DNA from: Terriglobia bacterium
GTDB taxonomy: Bacteria; Acidobacteriota; Terriglobia; Terriglobales; Acidobacteriaceae
NCBI GenBank assembly: GCA_020073385.1
Contig: JAIQFH010000008.1
Span: 1-64,000 of the forward strand
Reading direction: 5' to 3'
Length of the DNA: 64,000 nt
The notes beneath the pieces were generated by a model. That model saw only the letters and a program-made list of their open reading frames with translations, was not told the DNA's origin and ran no database searches. Numbering within the stretch: position 1 is the stretch's first letter; the number at the start of each line of letters is the position of its first letter. A program made the translations under genes and the position numbers. This document shows, piece by piece, positions 32,977-39,828 of this stretch.

Positions 32977-34335
32977 TCAGTTGGATTGGGGAAGAAGGAT
33001 CAGCAGCTCGAGTGTGGGATTCGGCAGTTCTCCCGGGACGTAGGCCGCAAAGTTGCGGGCACGATTGACAGCCTCCCATGCGGGCCCGGACTGATTTAAC
33101 GCGAAGTACTGATACTTGAGCTTCACCGGAATAGCACTCGGCGGGTTCGTCAAGTGGCGAAGCTGAATTCCGGGCAAAGCCTGCCGAACCAGGTGCTCGA
33201 TGTGGGTAGCTGAACAGGTTTTCACCAGCTGCGGCACTCTTTGAATGACGTTTTCTTCCGTCGTCTCCGCACTGACCGCGAGATACATCCGCGTGTTCGC
33301 GAGATACTTGTCCTGCTCGATCGCCGTGGCATAAATCGAATTGGAGCCGGGCATCAGTTTCAGCGGCAGAGATACCAAATTCGTCGGCACAACCGTCTCG
33401 AGCAGCGCGCGCAATTTTTCGTCGAGCTCGGCAAAAATTGGTCCGAGAGACTCATGCACATAGGCCGGCAGATCGCGAGGACGCAACTTCTGCGAGAACG
33501 TGGTTAGAGACCCGGCCAGCGAGACCATTGCCGCATAGAGTTCCTCCGGGTGGCCCTTCTTGCTCTCATACAGGTGAGAGAAAACCGGGAAGTTTGAATT
33601 CACGGTGTAGAGCAGCCAGAAGTTCGCGATGTCGGAAGCGGTGAAATCGGCCAGGCTCTGGTTCTTTTGGCGGCGTCCGGCGGAGAGCTGCGTGCTGCGC
33701 GCGGAAAGAAGTTCCACCAGGCCGCGAAGCAGCCCGACCAGAAATTCGTTCGCTCCGATTTCGATTAGTGGCGGAACAAACCTGGGATTGAGTTGATATG
33801 TGCCCGCAGTCGTCCGCTCAACGTTGGCGATGCGCAGCACTGACGAACCTTCGCGGTTTTCTGAATCCGCGAGCAAGCGCATGTTCTTTCGAGCTATCTG
33901 GATCGGTTTCTCACTGACGCCGGTATTCTCGTCGCGAAAAGAGGTGACCTCGGCCAGGTAGCGTGTTCCGCTCTCCTTACCGCTGGAGACGTTCAGTCCG
34001 CGTTGCCGGTAATCGGGAACTGCCAGATAGATGTCGAGGTTCTTGGTCCCCGGATCGAAAAATTCCTCCAGCGACTTGGAGGGCGGCGGAGGATCGGCTT
34101 CGGGGATCTCGAATAAAAGCCCGTCAGGAAAAATTCCAGAAGCGCGCGTAACGGCAAACTGTCCCTCGGCAAGAAGCTCTCCGTTGATCGATAACTCTCG
34201 AAATCCCCACGGACAGAACTTCAACGCTTGCAACCGAAAGTTGAGTGTGTCCTCGAGAAAGCGATCCTGGACCTGCATGTGCTGCGGCGTCAGGAAGGTG
34301 CCTTTGGTCCAGAGAACGGGTTTGAGTTGCTTCAT
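32977..34335 (-). CDS. tssK: T6SS baseplate subunit TssK
   Basis: A 452-residue TssK/VasE/ImpJ-family protein. The N-terminus PVLWTKGTFLTPQHMQVQDR is the family signature (in most members W-x-G-x-F-L-x-P-Q-H-x-Q). TssK forms trimers that link the baseplate (TssEFG-VgrG) to the membrane complex in the cytoplasm. Length is typical. It is the most distal minus-strand gene of the island in this window, separated from the other baseplate genes by vgrG, effector and unknown genes. No usual TssL partner is adjacent. Confidence 0.93.
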   Translation of the reverse strand: MKQLKPVLWTKGTFLTPQHMQVQDRFLEDTLNFRLQALKFCPWGFRELSINGELLAEGQFAVTRASGIFPDGLLFEIPEADPPPPSKSLEEFFDPGTKNLDIYLAVPDYRQRGLNVSSGKESGTRYLAEVTSFRDENTGVSEKPIQIARKNMRLLADSENREGSSVLRIANVERTTAGTYQLNPRFVPPLIEIGANEFLVGLLRGLVELLSARSTQLSAGRRQKNQSLADFTASDIANFWLLYTVNSNFPVFSHLYESKKGHPEELYAAMVSLAGSLTTFSQKLRPRDLPAYVHESLGPIFAELDEKLRALLETVVPTNLVSLPLKLMPGSNSIYATAIEQDKYLANTRMYLAVSAETTEENVIQRVPQLVKTCSATHIEHLVRQALPGIQLRHLTNPPSAIPVKLKYQYFALNQSGPAWEAVNRARNFAAYVPGELPNPTLELLILLPQSN

Positions 34336-34502
34336 GCGAATGAGACCCAGCGTGCCGGCATCGACGTGGAAACGGGCGTCGGGCCGTTTTTATACGGCTG
34401 CCCACGATAACAATTCCTGAGCCAGGAAGCAAAGGGCAAACGGGCGAGGACAGAGCAAAACGGAGGATGGCCGTTGAAGGTAAGGATTTGGACAGCTTGC
34501 AG

Positions 34503-34871
34503 TTAGCTCTTGGAATCCTGGGAATCCTGGTCAGAGTTCCAGAGACCTTCCATAAACTGCATCCAGTCCTGCGTCCGGGCGCGGAAAATTCGCTTGGCGC
34601 TGCGGGAAAAAATGGCAAGGCCAAAGTCGCCGCGAGCGCGGCGTAGCACGATTTTGATCTCCTCAACCACGTCTTGGGGGATTGAGGCGTTGACTTCGAG
34701 GCTCTCGAGTAATTCGAACATGTCGGGCGCAGCCGCGATGAGGCTGGCGTTCGCATTGGCTTCTACCTCTGCGTCCACCGACGCCACCGGCAGTCCACAC
34801 CGATCTACGACCCGCGACATCTTCTGCGGGTCAATCCGCCACATTCCAGAGGTGACTTTACTCTTTGCCAT
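34503..34871 (-). CDS. Small hypothetical protein with phage-like helix motif
   Basis: A 122-residue cytoplasmic protein. Residues ~30-60 (VEANANASLIAAAPDMFELL) match the EANARLIAAAP-type helix often seen in small phage and plasmid proteins of unknown function. The remainder is helical and charged with an Arg-rich stretch (SRSAKRIFRARTQDWM). It lies 167 bases upstream of tssK, between it and the repeat protein. No T6SS function is known for this motif; role not assigned. Confidence 0.55.
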   Translation of the reverse strand: MAKSKVTSGMWRIDPQKMSRVVDRCGLPVASVDAEVEANANASLIAAAPDMFELLESLEVNASIPQDVVEEIKIVLRRARGDFGLAIFSRSAKRIFRARTQDWMQFMEGLWNSDQDSQDSKS

Positions 34872-35042
34872 ACCACTGCTTTCTAGAAGGGGCTCCCCTC
34901 TATTAGGTCTTATCGTCTATTCTGTTGGATGACTGGTTACCCTTCAAGGTTACTAAGGTGTTTAAGGGGTTAACGGGAGGGGTACGGGGTAGAGATAAAG
35001 CATACACAGAACTCGACTTAGACGTATTCGAGCGGTGGGCCA

Positions 35043-36197
35043 CTACTCCTTCGAGAATTCCGGCGTCCCGAGTGTGAAGTCTCCATGCGGAACCGCCATG
35101 CCGAGCCTGCGGGCCTCTCGCTTTATGTCGTCGTAGTCATTAATCGCCCGATTGACCTGGTCGTTGGTCACGCCGCTGCCTGGAATGGTTTGTCTCCTGA
35201 ATAGCTCTGCAACTGCGGCCTTTCTTCTCTTCAGGATGAGATTGAACACATCGACTACAGCCGACTGTCCTCCTGAATCGTCATCCGACAGTCCCATGAG
35301 CTGTTTCTCCCGCTCGTCGCCCTGCACAGCGACGAGCAACTCCCGGAACTTTTTGTCGGACACCGTGCCCATCGATTTCGTCTCTTCGTCGATCAGATCC
35401 TTGAGAGCCTTAATCCTGCGCTCTGAGACAAGATGGATGACCTCGACGACGGCCTGATTGACCCGCTCGCTTTTCTTCGCGCCCTCCGCGTCGTCGGCCA
35501 TTCCCATGAGTTGTCTCTGGCGCTCAATGCCCATGACCACCGCAATCGCCTCGCGAAACTTGTCGTCAGGGATTGCTCCAGAAAAAGCCTTCTCCCGCTT
35601 GACGAGGTCTTCCAAGATTGCTGTTCTCTTTTCAGCGGAACGGTCGATCACCTTCACCATCAGGTCCGACGCTTCTTGGGCAGCCGGATCATCCTCAACG
35701 CCCAACAACTGTTCCTGGCGCATCACACCAAGCATGGTTGTCATCTTCTCAGCCATATCCTCTTCTTTGGCGGTAGGATCAGCGAGAAGGGCTCTAACGG
35801 CGTTGGTCGCGCTCCCCAATGGAGACTTGGCTCTTTCGATCTCCTCGTCGTAGGCGGCGATGACTTCCTCAAACCACGCGGCTGTTTTCGAGCCTGCCCC
35901 GAACTCCCGAATGGCTTGCTGCTGCATGCGGACGTTTTCCCCACGCAGGAACACCAACTCCTCTAAGCGGAGCGGAGTACCATCCAGATGCTTCGAATGA
36001 TGGATGTCGTAGAGGAATTGACGATCTGCGTCGGTGAACGAGGAAGAAAACAATCCGGTTCCTTCCACATCACCAGATCTTCCTTGCGAGACGTTAGCCT
36101 TGTTCTGAGTCCGTGCCATGGTGCCGCCGTCACTGATGGGGCTGTTTGTGGGTGTCCCGATCGGGCCTCTGCCACCAGTATTGACGAAGTCGTTCAT
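35043..36197 (-). CDS. T6SS-island protein with three ~67-residue repeats
   Basis: A 384-residue, acidic, mostly helical cytoplasmic protein that I do not recognise. Three tandem repeats of ~66-70 residues lie at about 146-211, 212-282 and 283-348. The repeat core is RQEQLLGVEDD / RQRQLMGMADD / REKQLMGLSDD, followed by a helix (AEKRTAILEDLVKRE / SERRIKALKDLIDEE / LKRRKAAVAELFRRQ) and a D-KFRE junction. The first 55 residues are Gly/Ser/Asn-rich. It is divergent from the PAAR-like gene with 109 bases between. It could be a cargo adaptor, chaperone or effector; nothing visible decides this. Confidence 0.7.
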   Translation of the reverse strand: MNDFVNTGGRGPIGTPTNSPISDGGTMARTQNKANVSQGRSGDVEGTGLFSSSFTDADRQFLYDIHHSKHLDGTPLRLEELVFLRGENVRMQQQAIREFGAGSKTAAWFEEVIAAYDEEIERAKSPLGSATNAVRALLADPTAKEEDMAEKMTTMLGVMRQEQLLGVEDDPAAQEASDLMVKVIDRSAEKRTAILEDLVKREKAFSGAIPDDKFREAIAVVMGIERQRQLMGMADDAEGAKKSERVNQAVVEVIHLVSERRIKALKDLIDEETKSMGTVSDKKFRELLVAVQGDEREKQLMGLSDDDSGGQSAVVDVFNLILKRRKAAVAELFRRQTIPGSGVTNDQVNRAINDYDDIKREARRLGMAVPHGDFTLGTPEFSKE

Positions 36198-36306
36198 GCA
36201 CCCTCAACAGGCAAATTATGCGACCCCTACTGCAAAGGCTGACGGTTGCAATCCGATCCGGCTCTGCTAGAATTTCCGGCAGTCTTTCCCGCCGAGGATT
36301 TCTCGT

Positions 36307-36696
36307 ATGCCGATGCAAGTCTGTATGGGGGCCTCCATGATGTGCACGATGGGCATGGCGCCAAGTACGCTGGTCGTTCTTCCCATCAATCGTGTCATGA
36401 CCGATCAGGTTCCCGACGCCAACATCATGGACTACATTCCCCTGGTGAATATCATGCCGTTTGGCATGTGCATGTCGCCCGCGAATCCGATGGTGGCGGC
36501 AGCGACCGCTGCGGCCATGGGCGTGCTGACCCCCATGCCGTGTATTCCCATGACGGTGGCCCCGTGGGTGCCTGGTGCCCCTACCGTCCTACTCGGGAGC
36601 ATGCCCACCCTCGACAATACCTCGACACTCATGTGCATGTGGGCGGGAGTCATCACGTTTGTGACACCGGGGGAGTTCACGGTCATGGTTCCGTAA
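36307..36696 (+). CDS. PAAR-like T6SS spike-tip protein (DUF4280-like)
   Basis: A 129-residue Met/Cys/Pro-rich protein (PMQVCMGASMMCTMGMAP ... PMPCIPMTVAPWVPG), the composition and repeat pattern of DUF4280/PAAR-like proteins. These form the sharpened cone on the VgrG trimer and often carry or recruit effectors. The protein ends soon after the cone domain (GEFTVMVP), so it bears no effector domain itself. It is the only plus-strand gene within the baseplate/effector part of the island, 1 kb from the vgrG end. GAGGA precedes ATG 36307. Confidence 0.8.
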   Translation: MPMQVCMGASMMCTMGMAPSTLVVLPINRVMTDQVPDANIMDYIPLVNIMPFGMCMSPANPMVAAATAAAMGVLTPMPCIPMTVAPWVPGAPTVLLGSMPTLDNTSTLMCMWAGVITFVTPGEFTVMVP

Positions 36697-36734
36697 CCCA
36701 GTCACCGCCCCGGTTTCAGCGCATGCTATCGGCT

Positions 36735-37175
36735 CTAGAAGCAGCTGATCTTCTTGACACTTCGAAAGCCGGTCTTCTCGTCATAAGCCACCTCGCATCG
36801 CAGAAATTTCTTGGGTAGCTTTTGGGTCAGCGATTGCGATGTATCCCTATACAGACATGAGATCCAAACATCATCGGAGACAGAAGAGAGATCAAAGGTG
36901 TCAACTCTACTCTTCTTGGTCTTGGTGCTGCTCGAAGGAGCCTGGTACACCAGCTTCTCAGGGGGGCCCTCGGAGAAACCCACGCCATAGAAATGATGGA
37001 TGCCGTTCCTACTGCTGTCATGAGCGCTCCACCCCGGAAGGTCAGCCAGGTTTGCCGATTCCTGAACCACAAGGGTAGACGGACAGTGGATGTCAGTCGA
37101 CTGAGACACTGCTGGCTTGCAGAGCAGCAAAGCAACTACCGCCAGCAATCCACGTTGCAGTTTGGCTTGTGTCAT
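36735..37175 (-). CDS. STY0301-like exported protein, candidate immunity factor
   Basis: A 146-residue exported protein with signal peptide (QRGLLAVVALLLCKPAVSQ). Four Cys and the pattern IHCPSTLVV ... WSAHD ... VWISCLY ... FLRCEVAYDE resemble the small periplasmic STY0301-type family. Its ATG (37175) overlaps the stop of the amidase-like effector gene by four bases, so the two are translated together. Exported partner after a non-exported cell-wall enzyme is the usual layout of a T6SS immunity gene, because toxin acts in the periplasm. The function is inferred from this context. Confidence 0.65.
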   Translation of the reverse strand: MTQAKLQRGLLAVVALLLCKPAVSQSTDIHCPSTLVVQESANLADLPGWSAHDSSRNGIHHFYGVGFSEGPPEKLVYQAPSSSTKTKKSRVDTFDLSSVSDDVWISCLYRDTSQSLTQKLPKKFLRCEVAYDEKTGFRSVKKISCF

Positions 37176-37618
37176 AGGATGATCGAGTAACAATCGCCAT
37201 TGTTCATCTGGATCGCACCGTTTTCTGGTTTGCCTTTATACTTCAGCACCCGGTTTTGGATCTTGTCAGGAAACGGGTCGACGTGTTGCTCCAAAACCAG
37301 GAAACCACTCCCGTCTTTTTGCGCCTCCACAAAGAAGCAGGCATGGTTGCCCGAGGCCAAGCTTAGGTATTTGCCGTCCTTGTTGAAGGTCGCAATGGCA
37401 GTTCCTCGTTCGATCTTTCCAGCGTCGACGGCTTCCTTAACGGATGTCCCCTGAGACCAATCGCGCGACCGAGCGCACTTCTCGCTCCCATCGTTCACAC
37501 CGTAAACCTTGACGAGGGCGACGCATTGGACTCCGTAGGCAGGATCCTCAACCACGGCATCTTTGCCAATTAGGGAAAGCAATAGAGCAGGGTCGTTGAT
37601 CACGTACGGACCAGACAC
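37172..37618 (-). CDS. BPSL0067-like cell-wall amidase, candidate T6SS effector
   Basis: A 148-residue protein without signal peptide. The Cys of VQCVALVKVYG (~residue 32) and the His of GNHACFFVEAQ (~residue 93) fit the Cys/His pair of NlpC/P60-like amidases; the whole pattern, including RGTAIATFNKDGKYLS, matches the BPSL0067-type family. The GTG start has AAGGAGG seven bases upstream. It sits directly behind vgrG (34-base gap) and in front of its putative immunity gene, the normal place for a VgrG-delivered cargo. It would cut peptidoglycan cross-links of competitors. Immunity and delivery are inferred. Confidence 0.72.
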   Translation of the reverse strand: MSGPYVINDPALLLSLIGKDAVVEDPAYGVQCVALVKVYGVNDGSEKCARSRDWSQGTSVKEAVDAGKIERGTAIATFNKDGKYLSLASGNHACFFVEAQKDGSGFLVLEQHVDPFPDKIQNRVLKYKGKPENGAIQMNNGDCYSIIL

Positions 37619-37652
37619 GCAAGCCTCCTTTTCCTACTGTGGCGTTAGAACA

Positions 37653-39749
37653 CTAATTCAGCTTCGTTCCCTTGGTGCCATCGTCGGCTGTATCGGGATC
37701 CTGCGGGTCCTGGGGAGAATCCGGGCTGCCTCCACTGGGATCGCTAGTCATCGCGGGCATGCTGCCGCTGTTGAGGAATACAAAGGGAGTGCCTGTGACG
37801 AATACGCCCCCGGGGCTGATGTCGACGGAATTTGACCCCGATTTGAGCGTGATTCCCGCCGGACATTCGATCACGATGCCCGCCTGTCCGGTCAGATGGA
37901 TACTCATGGCAGTCATGGCATATCCCATGGTGATGGACTCATTCTTACCGCCAGTCACCGATAGCGATACGTTCCCGGTCACGCTCTCGCTCTGATTCCC
38001 AGTAACCGAGAGAGACTTGTTCCCTGTGACACTCTCCATCTGATTGCCGCCAACGTTGAGCGACAAATTGGTGTCAATCTTCTCGAACTGGCTGCCCTGG
38101 ACGTGCAGGTGCTTGTCCGCCTGCACTTGTTCCTGCTGATTGGTGGTCACGATCAGATGGCGATTGGCGCCGATGAATTCCCGCGAGTCGTTCTCCACTC
38201 GCAGGTCCATGTCTTTCTCGGCGTTCATGAAGATCTGTTCCTGTCCTTTCAGATCTTCGAAGCGCAGTTCGTTGTAATTGGAAGAGCCTCCGCCTTTGGA
38301 ACTCCGCGACATGAACGTGCTGCGCGTCTGGTTATCAGGCAGCGTGTACGGGGGCATCTGGTCTGCGTTATAAACGCGACCGGTGATTACGGGCCGGTCA
38401 GGATCTCCTTCCAAAAAGCTCACCAGGACCTCCTGGCCTATGCGTGGAATCCAGATGGCACCCCAGTTTCCGCCCGCCCACGGCTGCGAAACACGAATCC
38501 AACAGGAGCTATTCTCGTTCTTCTCTCCCAGGCGATCCCAGTAGAACTGCACAATAACCCGTCCGTATTTATCGACCCAGATCTCTTCTCCTGACTTGCC
38601 GACAACCAACGCTGGCTGGGGGCCCTGCACAAAGGGCTTCGGAGTCACACGCAGCGGTCGATAGGGAACGGATGCCGGGATGCAAGTGAAGTGGTTGGAA
38701 TACGTTTCTCCGCCTGTGGTACCAGCCGTTGTGTAACTCTGCCCGGCAGACCCGAAGTGGCGAACTTCTGTGGTGACATAGTTCGTGTTTTGATCGGAGC
38801 GGTAATGATTCTTCAGCTGGAATGAAAATCCGGACATGAGCGCGCGAGCATTCCCGGCTCCGGAGACGACCATGTGCCCAGCTTCTTCCTCTTGCATATG
38901 CACTTTGGCCACGGTGTCGCCTTCATCTTTAGTGGTATGAAGGCCGGGATAGTCATACAACTCCAGATCCTGGCTGGCAGAAAGTTCCACGACCGTGGGT
39001 TCGTTGGAGAGAAGGTTGGTCGAAGGCGTCGTGAAATTGTAATCGGTCACCGTATACTTCCCGGTCTTGACCTCCTGCTCCACGTGCCAGTTGATGATCA
39101 CTTCCGGGTCGGCCAGGCCCCCAACCTGCGTGTCGTAGCTGATCGGAGAATTGGGACAGGCGGGCAGATTGCTCGATTGATCGGCCAGAACCAGCGTGTG
39201 CTTGTTCTGGGTTGTGTGGTCGAAGTAGTAGAAGATGCCAAACTCTTCCATCAGTCGTGAAACGAAGTTGAAGGAAGTCTCGCGATACTGCACACAATAC
39301 TCGAGCTGCGGATAGCTGTTCTTCAGGTTGAGCTTGAAATCCTTGAAACCAAATGGATCGAAGATCTTACTGATAATGTCAGGTACGGCCATGTTCTGAA
39401 AGATGCGACAATCCGCCTCTCTAGTCAGGAACCATAGCCAGGGCACAACCTGCGCGCGGTAGTGCGTGAACGAGCGCTCATCTGTTTCGCCTTGCGTGAA
39501 GCGGCTCACAAAACCGCTGATATAGCGGGGAGAACCGTCGGGCAGCTGAACCTTAATCGAGACCTTCTGCCCGACGATGTCATCGAAGGAGATGGAGTTG
39601 TTGTCGTATGCCAGGAGATCGAGATCGTAGCTGAACAGGCGCGAAATGCCTTCATAGCCGGTGATCTCCTGCAGCAGGAGCACGTCCTTGCCTAGCGGAG
39701 TATCAATGGCAAATAGCCGGTGATCTTGGGTGTAATTTTCGTCTGGCAC
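37653..39749 (-). CDS. vgrG: T6SS spike protein VgrG (TssI)
   Basis: A 698-residue VgrG. The gp27-like N-terminal part (FAIDTPLGKDVLLLQEITG) and the gp5-like OB part (YGRVIVQFYWDRLGEKNENSS, then GWIPRIGQEVLV-like IWIPRIGQEVLVSFLEGDPD) are complete. A beta-helix with NQSESVTGN/NKSLSVTGN repeats follows, and the end is a short Pro/Asp/Gly-rich tail rather than an effector domain. It forms the trimeric spike that is pushed out with Hcp. The frame opens with GTG. An effector gene follows after 34 bases and a PAAR-like gene lies near, a complete spike set. Confidence 0.94.
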   Translation of the reverse strand: MPDENYTQDHRLFAIDTPLGKDVLLLQEITGYEGISRLFSYDLDLLAYDNNSISFDDIVGQKVSIKVQLPDGSPRYISGFVSRFTQGETDERSFTHYRAQVVPWLWFLTREADCRIFQNMAVPDIISKIFDPFGFKDFKLNLKNSYPQLEYCVQYRETSFNFVSRLMEEFGIFYYFDHTTQNKHTLVLADQSSNLPACPNSPISYDTQVGGLADPEVIINWHVEQEVKTGKYTVTDYNFTTPSTNLLSNEPTVVELSASQDLELYDYPGLHTTKDEGDTVAKVHMQEEEAGHMVVSGAGNARALMSGFSFQLKNHYRSDQNTNYVTTEVRHFGSAGQSYTTAGTTGGETYSNHFTCIPASVPYRPLRVTPKPFVQGPQPALVVGKSGEEIWVDKYGRVIVQFYWDRLGEKNENSSCWIRVSQPWAGGNWGAIWIPRIGQEVLVSFLEGDPDRPVITGRVYNADQMPPYTLPDNQTRSTFMSRSSKGGGSSNYNELRFEDLKGQEQIFMNAEKDMDLRVENDSREFIGANRHLIVTTNQQEQVQADKHLHVQGSQFEKIDTNLSLNVGGNQMESVTGNKSLSVTGNQSESVTGNVSLSVTGGKNESITMGYAMTAMSIHLTGQAGIVIECPAGITLKSGSNSVDISPGGVFVTGTPFVFLNSGSMPAMTSDPSGGSPDSPQDPQDPDTADDGTKGTKLN

Positions 39750-39828
39750 AACCCCACCCTTCGTTGCGGATTACTAACTCTCAGAAACAGTTCCGACGCC
39801 TCACGCCAATCCTTGGCGCGGCGGAAAC

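Noticed and set aside
34900-35042. Promoter or repeat around GGTTAC/GGTTAA copies before tssK-side genes
   Set aside because: Short, irregular similarity only; no spacing or symmetry that rises above chance.
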